From: Hydrogenibacillus schlegelii
Lineage (GTDB): Bacteria > Bacillota > Bacilli > Thermicanales > DSM-22653
Direction: 5' to 3'
Assembly: GCF_001653195.1 (NCBI RefSeq)
Contig: NZ_JXBB01000055.1
Location: 62,001 to 126,000, forward strand
Length of the DNA stretch: 64,000 nucleotides
In this document: piece after piece, positions 45,452 to 53,034 of the stretch
Layout: each line of letters starts with the position of its first letter
How positions within the stretch are numbered: position 1 is the stretch's first letter
Notes under the pieces: generated by a model
The model's database searches: none
Told to the model about the DNA's origin: nothing
Seen by the model: the letters and a program-made list of their open reading frames with translations, nothing else
Translations under genes and position numbers: made by a program

Positions 45452-46393
45452 TCAAAAGAGGCGGCTGGCCCCTTCGCCGAGGTACAGGCGGTAAAGGCGG
45501 ACGCCGTCTTTTTCCGGCGCCATCCAGAAAAGCGCCCCCTCGGCAAAACGGACGTCCCGCCCCGGCGTGACGATCGTCCGCTCGACGGGCAGGCGAAAAG
45601 ACGCCCGGAGGCTTCCGTCCGTGCCGAAAAAGCCGACCGAGCGGGCCTTCCGGAGTTCTGTCTCGGTCGATCGCCGAAGCACCGCCTCGACGATCCCTCC
45701 GTCCGGGACGGCCCTCACGAGGATCGCCTGTTCGAGAAGCGGCCGCCCTTCCACGGTGAGGGCGTACGGAGTTCCCGCCGGCGGTCGAACGGTGATGCGG
45801 ATCGCCCCGTCCGCCATCCGTTCCGCCGACCAGGCCGCCCCGGGGCGCCCGAACCGCATGAACGCGTCCGCCTCGGCCATCGGCTCCGGTTCCGACCAGC
45901 GGCCCGCCTCAAGGTCCAAGGTCCGCGTCGCCTCGTGACAGAGGTCGAAGACCTGAAGGACCGGCCGATCGGCGGGAAGCCCCGTGGCGCCGAGTTCGCC
46001 GGCCGGCCCAACGTCGAGGTCCTGGAGCCAGCAGGCCTCCGGCACCGCCAGCGTCTCGGGATAGCGGCCGGCGGCCGCCTCCGAAAGGGGCCGGATGAGG
46101 ATGCGCCGGTTGGCGGTGTCAAGGAGAAACAGCTGATCGTCGAAGACGTCGAAGCTCATCGGCCCCTGGTCGATCCACTCGTCGCGAAAGGCGTTGAAGC
46201 CGACTTCGTCCGGAGCCGTCCCGTAGGCCAGGCGGACGACCTCGATGAGGCGACCGGCGCCGGAGGCGGTCCAGCCGGGTCCTTCCGGCGCCGCCTCCGG
46301 TGGACCGCAACCCGCCCCCAGCCCGAGCACGAAAAGACCCCCGGCGGCCCGGGCGAACCCCCGGGCGAGCCGGCAAAAAAACGAACGCCCCAT
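45452..46393 (-). CDS. lipoprotein of unknown function, possible beta-propeller
   Basis: The 313 residues begin with a signal peptide and lipobox LGAGC (Cys29), so the protein should be membrane-tethered outside the cell. The body has repeated beta-type segments such as FDVFDDQLFLLDTANRRILI and VLQVFDLCHEATRTLDL that recall NHL or WD-like propeller blades, but I cannot assign a family. GGGAGGA precedes the ATG. It follows ttuA by 75 bases on the same strand; no functional link is evident. Confidence 0.7.
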   Translation of the reverse strand: MGRSFFCRLARGFARAAGGLFVLGLGAGCGPPEAAPEGPGWTASGAGRLIEVVRLAYGTAPDEVGFNAFRDEWIDQGPMSFDVFDDQLFLLDTANRRILIRPLSEAAAGRYPETLAVPEACWLQDLDVGPAGELGATGLPADRPVLQVFDLCHEATRTLDLEAGRWSEPEPMAEADAFMRFGRPGAAWSAERMADGAIRITVRPPAGTPYALTVEGRPLLEQAILVRAVPDGGIVEAVLRRSTETELRKARSVGFFGTDGSLRASFRLPVERTIVTPGRDVRFAEGALFWMAPEKDGVRLYRLYLGEGASRLF

Positions 46394-46468
46394 GGCCCCG
46401 ATCCTCCCTGCGGCGGTCGCCGGCGCCGGGACGCCCGAGCCGCGGCATCGACCGCCGAAACCGCAGGC

Positions 46469-47404
46469 TTACTCGACGCCGGCGGCGGTCATGAGCCGCA
46501 CTTCGTCCACGCCGACCCGCTGCATCATGCGGCAGAACGAGCAAACCTCCGCCACCGTCGGCTGGCCGCAAACCTTACAAGGTCGCACCTCCGGCCGTTC
46601 CGTCGCCCCTTCGATCGCCGCCCGCCCCCGCTCGTAGAAGCCGAGCAGAAACTGCCGTTTGGCGCCGGGAGAATGAAGTTCCAGCTGGTTTAAGAGCTCC
46701 TTGTAGAGGTGGCTCCGGGCGCCGACGGCGTGCGGACATTCTTCGACGATGTAGTCGATGCCGGTGAGGATGGCGTAGGCGGCCGTCTCCCGCTCCGTCA
46801 GGCGGATGAGCGGCTTGACCTTGCGGCGAAAGCCGTTTTCCGCCTCGAGAACCGGCGACTGGCGCCGGAGCGCCTCGAGGTTCCAGTGCAGGACATTCCC
46901 GAACAGCGTCGCCGCCTCGTCGTCGAGGTTGTGCCCCGTCGCCAGGACGTCGTACTCGCCCTTCTCCGCTTCGAGGTTAAAAAGATACCGTTTGGCGAGG
47001 CCGCATCCGGAACAGGCCGGCCGCCGAAGCGAGCGGGCCAGCTCCGGCACCGTGACGTCGTACTGCTCCTTGAGAGAGACGATCCGGAGCGTCGCCCCCC
47101 GGGCGGCGGCGAAGGCCTCCGCCTTTTCCCGCGAGGCGGCGGAGTAGTCGCCGATGCCGAGGTCGATGTAAAGGCCGTCGGCCCGGTAGCCGAGCCTAAG
47201 GAGCACCTCCCAGAGGACGAGGCTGTCTTTTCCGCCGGAGACGGCGACGAGGATCCGGTCTTCCGTCGTAAACATCCGAAAGTCTTGAATCGCCCGCCGA
47301 ACCTGGTTTTCGAAGTACGCGAGAAAATGTTCCCGACAGAAGGCGGTGTTGTGCTGGGGAAGCTCAATCACCGCCTTTGCCTTGCACACCTTGCAAAGTC
47401 GCAT
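46469..47404 (-). CDS. ttuA: tRNA 2-thiolation enzyme, TtuA-like
   Basis: PP-loop ATPase that in Thermus thiolates ribothymidine-54 of tRNA, raising thermostability. The 311 residues have an N-terminal zinc finger (CKVC, CREH), the PP-loop SGGKDS (56-61), the Fe-S cysteines C131 and C134 (CSGC) and C223 (EECPH), GHNLDDEAATL, and a C-terminal zinc finger (CKVCGQP and CSFC). Its ribosome-binding site overlaps the end of ttuB, so the two are coupled. The pairing with a TtuB-like carrier favours TtuA over the cytidine-32 enzyme TtcA. Confidence 0.9.
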   Translation of the reverse strand: MRLCKVCKAKAVIELPQHNTAFCREHFLAYFENQVRRAIQDFRMFTTEDRILVAVSGGKDSLVLWEVLLRLGYRADGLYIDLGIGDYSAASREKAEAFAAARGATLRIVSLKEQYDVTVPELARSLRRPACSGCGLAKRYLFNLEAEKGEYDVLATGHNLDDEAATLFGNVLHWNLEALRRQSPVLEAENGFRRKVKPLIRLTERETAAYAILTGIDYIVEECPHAVGARSHLYKELLNQLELHSPGAKRQFLLGFYERGRAAIEGATERPEVRPCKVCGQPTVAEVCSFCRMMQRVGVDEVRLMTAAGVE

Positions 47405-47408
47405 GCCT

Positions 47409-47606
47409 TCACCCCCCGGAGATGGCAGAACGGACTTCGATCTCCTCCCCGTCCTCCACGACGTCGTCGAGCGTAAGGAGCGTATTCCCTTTGATGACGA
47501 GCGTCGCCTCGGGATTCATCTTGAGCTCCCGAAGGATCTCCCGCACCTTTTTCGGACCGGAAAAGGTGAACTCTTTTTTTTCCGGAATGCGCATGATGAC
47601 GCGCAC
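47409..47606 (-). CDS. ttuB: ubiquitin-like sulfur carrier, TtuB-like
   Basis: A 65-residue beta-grasp protein of the ThiS/MoaD kind, ending in the diagnostic Gly-Gly (RSAISGG) that is adenylated and thiocarboxylated to donate sulfur to TtuA. GTG at 47606 was chosen: GGGGGA is 6 bases upstream and the protein then starts MRVIMRIPEKKEF, colinear with Thermus TtuB. An ATG two codons upstream lies too close to the G-run. Four bases separate it from ttuA. No E1-like activating gene is in the window. Confidence 0.88.
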   Translation of the reverse strand: MRVIMRIPEKKEFTFSGPKKVREILRELKMNPEATLVIKGNTLLTLDDVVEDGEEIEVRSAISGG

Positions 47607-47674
47607 GACCATCCCCCCAGAACACAAAGGCGGCGCCCCGTCGGGCGCCGAGCGATTGGGCGTGCTTCTTTTTT

Positions 47675-47703
47675 ATTTTAGCAGTGTCGGGCGCCGAAGT
47701 CTA
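47675..47703 (-). promoter_or_regulatory. promoter of ttuB-ttuA
   Basis: TAGACT (47703-47698), a 17-bp spacer and TAAAAT (47680-47675) with an extended TGC. It overlaps the last bases of the desulfidase gene. Confidence 0.5.
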
Positions 47704-48240
47704 ACCCCCCCTCGGCGCTTCCGGCTCGGCATCGGAAGGTCCGTTCGCCGACGGCCCTTCCGCCGCCCGGAGGGCCGCCTCCGCCCGGTCGAGCTCGTCT
47801 TCCCCGAAGACGAGGAACCCGGCTTCCCGGAGCCTCCGGGCCGTCACCCCTTCGCCGGGGATCTTGCGGCCGCTGAAGGTGCCGTCGTAGATCCGCCGGC
47901 TGCCGCACGACGGGCTCGACTGTTTGAGGAGGGCCAGGGCGACGTCAAAATGCCGCGCCAGGGCGAGGGCCGCTTCGGCCCCTTTTTGAAACGCTTCGGT
48001 CACGTCGCGACCGTCGACCGTCACCACCCGATCGCCGCGAATTTCGGCCGGCGGCCGCGGCGTCGAAAGCCCGCCGGCGACTTCGGGGCAGACGGCGATG
48101 ACGCGACCTTCGGCCAGCCAACGCCGGAGCCTCGGGTCGTCGACGAAGTTGTCGTCGCCGGTATACGTCACCGGGTGCCCGAGGAGGCAGGCGCTCACGA
48201 GGATGGCCCGCCGCCCCGATCCGCCGCGGGATGCCGCCAT
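47701..48240 (-). CDS. DUF523-family protein, TudS-type thiouridine desulfidase
   Basis: DUF523 members characterised as TudS remove sulfur from thiouracil or thiouridine using a [4Fe-4S] cluster. The 179 residues have the three cluster cysteines C18 (VSACLLG), C51 (VCPEVAGG) and C112 (SSPSCGSRRIYDGTF), and the family motif GGLSTPRPPAEI. AAGGAGG precedes the ATG at 48240. It lies directly upstream of ttuB-ttuA on the same strand, placing a thiolation and a desulfuration activity together. A TATAAT element at 48309-48304, without a clear -35, may be its promoter. Confidence 0.87.
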   Translation of the reverse strand: MAASRGGSGRRAILVSACLLGHPVTYTGDDNFVDDPRLRRWLAEGRVIAVCPEVAGGLSTPRPPAEIRGDRVVTVDGRDVTEAFQKGAEAALALARHFDVALALLKQSSPSCGSRRIYDGTFSGRKIPGEGVTARRLREAGFLVFGEDELDRAEAALRAAEGPSANGPSDAEPEAPRGG

Positions 48241-48431
48241 CCCCTCGCCTCCTTTCCGGATCATGAATCCGCAAACCGCGATTCCGGCAAAGGGCCTGTT
48301 TTCATTATACCTTCCATCATGCCTTGCTTCCTTGTTCGGTGAATCGGACCCCATCGCCGGGTCGGCCGGCTTCCTCCGGCGCGTCCGGCCCGCGCTTCGG
48401 GTCGGCGCACGAAGCGACGGTTCGCGCCATT

Positions 48432-48481
48432 TTTACCGAACCTTTACGTCATCTTTACAATGTCTTCATCGCCTCTTGACA
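48432..48481 (+). promoter_or_regulatory. PhoP-box array before the Ugp-type operon
   Basis: Five hexamers TTTACC (48432), TTTACG (48443), TTTACA (48454), TTCATC (48465) and TTGACA (48476) are separated by exactly 5 bases, an 11-bp period. B. subtilis PhoP binds direct repeats of TT(A/C/T)ACA with about 5-base spacing. The last hexamer ends 9 bases before TATCCT, a placement near -25 as in PhoP-activated promoters. Confidence 0.8.
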
Positions 48482-48490
48482 GTATTCGAC

Positions 48491-48496
48491 TATCCT
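48491..48496 (+). promoter_or_regulatory. -10 element of the PhoP-activated promoter
   Basis: TATCCT, 9 bases after the last PhoP hexamer; transcription would start near 48503. There is no separate -35. A small TTAAG-CA-CTTAA palindrome (48534-48545) lies in the leader. Confidence 0.5.
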
Positions 48497-48615
48497 GGGG
48501 GAGGGACCGAAGGGTAGACCGGGGCGCCGCGGGTTAAGCACTTAATCTCCATTTGCGGCGCGCTCCGCCCCCTCTGGCCGGTCCGGACTTTCATGCGGCA
48601 AAAGGAGGCACCGTC

Positions 48616-50007
48616 ATGCCCCCCATCTTCCGCCCGCGGCTTTTTGCGCTGCTTCTCGTCGCCGTCCTTTCCTTCGCCGCCGCCGGCTGCGGTCAGGGCG
48701 GACGGCCGACCGGAGACAGCGCCCCGACGAACGCAGCGCCGACGTCCCAAAGCGCCGGCGCTCCCCCGGCCGAAACGGCTTCTTCCCGGCCGGTCGAGCT
48801 TACGTTTTTCTACCCCGTCGGCGTCACCGGTCCCCTCACGGAAATCATGAACGGCCTCGTCGACGAGTTCAACCGGACGCATCCCGGCATCCGCGTCAAA
48901 CCGGTCTTCACCGGCAACTACGCCGACAACACGGCCAAAATCGTCACCGCCTTAAAAGGCGGCAACCCGCCGGACGTGGTCATTTCCCTCTCCCAGGACC
49001 TCGCCTACCTGCGGGAAATCGACGCGATCCAGCCTTTCGACGACCTCTTTGCCAAAACCGACCCCGCCCTTCGCTTCGACCCGCAGGACTTTTTCCCCGC
49101 CTTCATGCTGAACTCCCAGATGGAAGGCAAGACGTGGGGCATTCCCTTTCAGCGGAGCACGCCGGTCATGTATTACAACAAGACGGCTCTGAAAGAGGCG
49201 GGCCTCGACCCGGAAAAGCCGCCGGAGACGTGGGATGAGCTCGTCGACGCGGCGAAGAAGACGATGCGCCGGGAAAACGGAAAGGTCGCCCGCTGGGGGG
49301 TCGAGATCCCCATCTCCGGCGTGAGCACCTGGCTTTTTGAAGCCCTGGCGCTCGAAGCGGGACAGGGCCTCTATGACGGCGACCCGACGAAGGTCTTCGT
49401 CGACACGCCGGCGGCAAAGCGGGCAATGCAGTGGCTCGTCGACCTGAGCCATCGGGAGGGCGTGATGCCGGAAGGCGTGATCGACTGGTCCGCCGCCTCA
49501 ACCGACTTCACCGCCGGAAAGACGGTCTTCCTGTATCACTCCACCGGAAGCCTGAGCGCCATCCTCAAACAGGCCAACTTCGACGTCGGCGTCGCCTTCT
49601 TGCCGAAAGACAAGCAGTACGGCGTCCCGACGGGCGGCGGCAACTTCTACATCCTGAAGGGCATTCCGGAGGCGCATAAGGAGGCGGCCTGGACCTTCGT
49701 CCAGTGGATGGTCTCCCCCGAAATCGCCGCCCGCTGGTCCATCGACACCGGATACGCGCCGGTCCGGAAAGCGGCGACGGAAACCGACCGCTGGAAACAA
49801 TACGTCGCCGAGCGGCCGCAAGCGGAAGTCGCGCTGAGGCAGCTGGAATACGCCCATCCCGAATTTGCCCCCTATCAGCGGCCGCAGGTGCAAAAGATCG
49901 TCGCGGACGCGATCCAGGCGGTCCTCACCGGCGCGGCGACCGTCGACGACGCCTTTGCCCGGGCCCAGCAGGACGCCGACCGCATCCTGCAAAAAGTCGC
50001 TCGCTGA
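48616..50007 (+). CDS. ugpB: ABC transporter substrate-binding lipoprotein, UgpB-type
   Basis: Family 1 extracellular solute receptor of 463 residues. It has a lipobox AAGC (Cys25), a disordered spacer, then VELTFFYPVGVTGPLTEIMNGLVDEFNRTHPGIRV, DVVISLSQDLAYL, GIPFQRSTPVMYYNKTALKEAGLDPEKPPETWDEL, GGGNFYILKG and WMVSPEIAARW. The FQRSTPVMYYNK stretch and the PhoP-box promoter favour glycerol-3-phosphate or glycerophosphodiester over maltodextrin, but that is inference. AAAGGAGG precedes the ATG at 48616. It is first in an operon with two permeases. Confidence 0.85.
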   Translation: MPPIFRPRLFALLLVAVLSFAAAGCGQGGRPTGDSAPTNAAPTSQSAGAPPAETASSRPVELTFFYPVGVTGPLTEIMNGLVDEFNRTHPGIRVKPVFTGNYADNTAKIVTALKGGNPPDVVISLSQDLAYLREIDAIQPFDDLFAKTDPALRFDPQDFFPAFMLNSQMEGKTWGIPFQRSTPVMYYNKTALKEAGLDPEKPPETWDELVDAAKKTMRRENGKVARWGVEIPISGVSTWLFEALALEAGQGLYDGDPTKVFVDTPAAKRAMQWLVDLSHREGVMPEGVIDWSAASTDFTAGKTVFLYHSTGSLSAILKQANFDVGVAFLPKDKQYGVPTGGGNFYILKGIPEAHKEAAWTFVQWMVSPEIAARWSIDTGYAPVRKAATETDRWKQYVAERPQAEVALRQLEYAHPEFAPYQRPQVQKIVADAIQAVLTGAATVDDAFARAQQDADRILQKVAR

Positions 50008-50026
50008 CTCGGCGGGAGGGAACGCG

Positions 50027-50950
50027 ATGGCGGATCTTTCCCGGCCTCTCTTCCGGCGCGCCGCCCTCCCGGCCGCGTCCGCCGGCGCGGCTTTCCGGCG
50101 GCGCCTTTTGCCGTACGCCCTCATCGCCCCCGCCCTTTTCTTCGTCGCCGTCTTCAGCACCTATCCGGTGCTGAAGACGCTTCTTTTGGCGGGAACCGCG
50201 GAAGGCGGCATCGGCCGCGCATTCGGGGATCTTTGGAGGGATCCCGTCTTCCGGCTCTCCCTCGGGGCGACGCTTCGTTTTCTCGCCTACTCCTCCCTTC
50301 CGGCGATGGCGATCGCGTTTTTCCTCGCCCTCTGGATCCACGGCCGGCCGAGGCGATTTCGGCGAGCGCTCGAAGGGGTCTGGGTGCTCCCGCTGGCGCT
50401 TCCGGTGGTGAGCGCGGCGGCGATCTGGCTGTTCGTGTTCACGCCTCAGTACGGCCTCCTCGCGGTCCTCGCCGACCGCCTCGGCTTGACCGATCCGGCC
50501 CTGCTCCGAAAGCCGGAGACGGCCCTCTGGGCCCTGGCGGTCGTGGAGATCTGGCGCGAGATGGGGTTCAACCTTCTCGTGTTCCTCGCCGGCCTCTCGA
50601 CGATCCCCAGAGACGTCGAAGAGGCGGCCCGCCTCGACGGCGCCGGGGAAGGGCGTCTCACGCTCATGATCCGTCTGCCGCTTCTTTGGCCGACGATCAT
50701 CTTCGTCGGAACGGTCAGCCTCCTGCACGCCCTGAGCACGATCGACCCGATTTTCGTCATGACGCAGGGCGGCCCGAACAACGCCACCAATCTGCTTCTC
50801 TATCAGATGTACCTGACCGCCTTTTTCTACGGCGACTGGCCGCGGGCGGCCGCCACGGCCGCCGTATTCCTCGTCCTGGCCGGCCTCATCGCGGGCGTCC
50901 AGGTCTACGGCCTGGAGCGGCTTTTCGGGAGGGATGACGGTGTCGCTTGA
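50027..50950 (+). CDS. ugpA: ABC transporter permease, UgpA-type
   Basis: A 307-residue membrane protein with six predicted segments (first LLPYALIAPALFFVAVFSTYPVL). It carries the cytoplasmic EAA loop EEAARLDGAGEGRLTLMIRLPLLWP that docks the ATPase, and the family end IFVMTQGGPNNATNLLLYQMY. GGGAGGG precedes the ATG. It lies 19 bases after the receptor gene and overlaps the second permease gene. Confidence 0.9.
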   Translation: MADLSRPLFRRAALPAASAGAAFRRRLLPYALIAPALFFVAVFSTYPVLKTLLLAGTAEGGIGRAFGDLWRDPVFRLSLGATLRFLAYSSLPAMAIAFFLALWIHGRPRRFRRALEGVWVLPLALPVVSAAAIWLFVFTPQYGLLAVLADRLGLTDPALLRKPETALWALAVVEIWREMGFNLLVFLAGLSTIPRDVEEAARLDGAGEGRLTLMIRLPLLWPTIIFVGTVSLLHALSTIDPIFVMTQGGPNNATNLLLYQMYLTAFFYGDWPRAAATAAVFLVLAGLIAGVQVYGLERLFGRDDGVA

Positions 50951-52112
50951 ACGCAGTTGGGTCGTCCCCGAAGCCCCGCCGGCGGAAGGCAAAGCGGCTC
51001 CGGCGGGCGGCGGGGCCGAGGCTCCGGAAGGGGGAACGCCCCATCCATCAGGCGGGAGAAAAACGGCGGCCGAGGGGAATCGGGCGGCCGGCGAAAGGAC
51101 CGGGGCGGCCGGGGAGAATCGGGCAGACGCCGGGAGGACCGATGCGGCGGGAGCACGACGATCCATCGGAGCGGAGTCGAAAGCGGAGGAAGACGAGGCG
51201 GCCGCGCCCGGTTCGGTTTCGTCCGGGCGGCCGCGGGCCGCTTTCGCGCTCAGGGCCGACCGCGCCGGACGGTTCCGGTTTCGCCCGGACGCCCTCGGAG
51301 CGGCCGCCGCGACGGGGATCGCCGTCGTTTTGGCGATCGTCTGGGCGCTTCCCCTTCTCTGGACCGCCGTCACGGCCTTCCGGCCCCTCGACGAAAGCGT
51401 CGGCCGGAGCCTTCTGCCTTCCCGCCTCACCGTCGAGGCCCTCGCCGCCGCGTGGTCGTACGCTCCGTTCGGCCGGTACTACCTGAACACCTTCGTCATC
51501 GTCGTCGTCGTCGCGCTCGTTCAGGTGCTCCTCGCCGTCCCGGCCGCTTACGCCTTTGCGCGGCTTCGGTTCTTCGGCCGCGACGCCCTCTTTTTCCTCT
51601 TTTTGCTCCAGATGATGCTGCCGATGAACGCCCTCGTCCTGCCGAACTATCTGACGATGAAAGCCCTCGGCCTTTTGAACACCCTGTGGGCGATCATGCT
51701 CCCTTACTTCGGCTCCGGGATGGCGGTCTTTTTGCTCCGGCAGGCGTTTCGAAGCGTCCCGCAGGCGTATGAAGATGCCGCCCGCATCGACGGCGCCTCG
51801 CTCGTCCAGGTGCTCCGGCACGTCTACGTTCCTCTGGCGCTGCCGAGCCTTCTCGCCTTCCTGTTCTTTTCCGTGAGCTATCACTGGAACGAGTTTTTCT
51901 GGCCGCTCATCGTGACGGACGACGACGCGGTCCGACCCGTGACCGTGGGCCTGGCGAAATTCACGCAGGCGGCCGAGGCCGGCGCCAACTGGCAGCTTTC
52001 CGCGGCCGGCACGCTCATCGTCGTCGGGCCCCTCATCGCCCTCTTCTTCCTCTTCGCCGCCTGGGGAAGGGCCCGGCGGGCGATCGGGGCGGACGCCGGC
52101 CTCAAAGGATAG
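50940..52112 (+). CDS. ugpE: ABC transporter permease, UgpE-type, with long N-terminal extension
   Basis: The second permease (390 residues). The C-terminal 275 are canonical: six segments, NTFVIVVVVALVQVLLAVPAAYAFARL, EAA loop EDAARIDGASLVQVLRHVYVPLALP, NEFFWPLIV. About 110 extra N-terminal residues are Ala, Gly, Glu and Arg rich and probably disordered. GTG at 50940 gives GGAGGG a 6-base spacing; ATG at 50934 would be too close. No ATPase gene follows, so a shared MsmX/UgpC-type ATPase encoded elsewhere is expected. Confidence 0.88.
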   Translation: MSLERSWVVPEAPPAEGKAAPAGGGAEAPEGGTPHPSGGRKTAAEGNRAAGERTGAAGENRADAGRTDAAGARRSIGAESKAEEDEAAAPGSVSSGRPRAAFALRADRAGRFRFRPDALGAAAATGIAVVLAIVWALPLLWTAVTAFRPLDESVGRSLLPSRLTVEALAAAWSYAPFGRYYLNTFVIVVVVALVQVLLAVPAAYAFARLRFFGRDALFFLFLLQMMLPMNALVLPNYLTMKALGLLNTLWAIMLPYFGSGMAVFLLRQAFRSVPQAYEDAARIDGASLVQVLRHVYVPLALPSLLAFLFFSVSYHWNEFFWPLIVTDDDAVRPVTVGLAKFTQAAEAGANWQLSAAGTLIVVGPLIALFFLFAAWGRARRAIGADAGLKG

Positions 52113-52162
52113 GAGGGCCAGGCCCCTTTTCGCCCCCCGCGCGGGCCGCCGTTTCCCCGGCG

Positions 52163-52191
52163 TTGGCCGCCTTCCGGGAACGTGGTACAAT
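52163..52191 (+). promoter_or_regulatory. sigma-A promoter of the TraX-like gene
   Basis: TTGGCC (52163-52168), a 17-bp spacer and TACAAT (52186-52191) with extended TGG. Confidence 0.7.
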
Positions 52192-52216
52192 ACGGAAGAG
52201 GAAAGGGGCGGTCAAC

Positions 52217-53020
52217 GTGGCGGATCTTTCGGGCCCGAACGCATCGCCTTCCCGTCCCGCACCCCCCGGTCATGAGCGCGGCCGAACGGCCGCTGCGGGC
52301 GGCGGGTGGGGGGCGTTTCTTTTTCCCACCGGTCCCCGCCGGGAACTCGTCCGGTGGATCGCCCTGCTTCTGATGGCGTTCGACCACTGGGCGGCGTGGA
52401 CGGCGCCGGGCGATCTCTGGCTCCGGCTCCCGGGCCGGGTCGTCTACCCGATCTTCGCCCTCTTCATGGGGGCCTCCCTCGCCCGGGGGTTTCCCGTCCG
52501 CCGCTACGTCCGGCGGCTTATCCCCTTTGCCCTCGTCGCTCAGCTCGGGTTTGTCGTCTTCTTCTGGCCGACGTATGCCGGCCGTCCGGTCCTTCTTTAC
52601 TGGAACATCCTCTTCACCCTGCTGCTGGGGGCGCTGGCGTGGGACGCGCTTCGGCGCCGGGCCTGGATCGAGCTGGGGGCCGTCTTCCTCCTGGCCCCCT
52701 TTGTCGACTACGGGGTGGCGGGGGTGCTTGCCGTCGTCCTTTCGGCGCGCCTTGCGGAAGCCAAACCCGGGGCGCCGCCGCTTGAACGGCTGGCGAACGG
52801 GGCCGCCCTCTTCGCCGTCTGGCTCGCCCTCAACGTCCAGCCCGGCCGCACCCCGGCCGAGCTCGCCCTCACCTTCGGCGCCTGGCTCACCGTCCCGCTT
52901 CTCTGGCTCCTTGCGCGGCTTCCCCTCGGCCTTCCCCGCGGCCCGTGGTGGGTGCCGTACGCCTACTACCCCGCCCATTTCGTCGTTCTTTACATCCTTC
53001 GCCTCGCCCTCGGCCGGTGA
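52217..53020 (+). CDS. TraX-like membrane protein
   Basis: A 267-residue protein with about eight membrane segments, resembling the TraX/acyltransferase-like family (WIALLLMAFDHWAAW, GRVVYPIFALFMGASLARGFPVRRYVRRLIPFALVAQLGF, YYPAHFVVLYILRLAL). E. coli TraX acetylates F-pilin; chromosomal Firmicute members have no fixed role. The GTG start follows AAAGGGG. No conjugation genes are nearby, so an acyl-transfer function is a family-level guess. Confidence 0.75.
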   Translation: MADLSGPNASPSRPAPPGHERGRTAAAGGGWGAFLFPTGPRRELVRWIALLLMAFDHWAAWTAPGDLWLRLPGRVVYPIFALFMGASLARGFPVRRYVRRLIPFALVAQLGFVVFFWPTYAGRPVLLYWNILFTLLLGALAWDALRRRAWIELGAVFLLAPFVDYGVAGVLAVVLSARLAEAKPGAPPLERLANGAALFAVWLALNVQPGRTPAELALTFGAWLTVPLLWLLARLPLGLPRGPWWVPYAYYPAHFVVLYILRLALGR

Positions 53021-53034
53021 AAGGAGCGTTCCCC

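Noticed and set aside
48477-48496. TTGACA and TATCCT as an ordinary sigma-A promoter
   Set aside because: The spacer is only 9 bases, so TTGACA is better read as the last PhoP hexamer.
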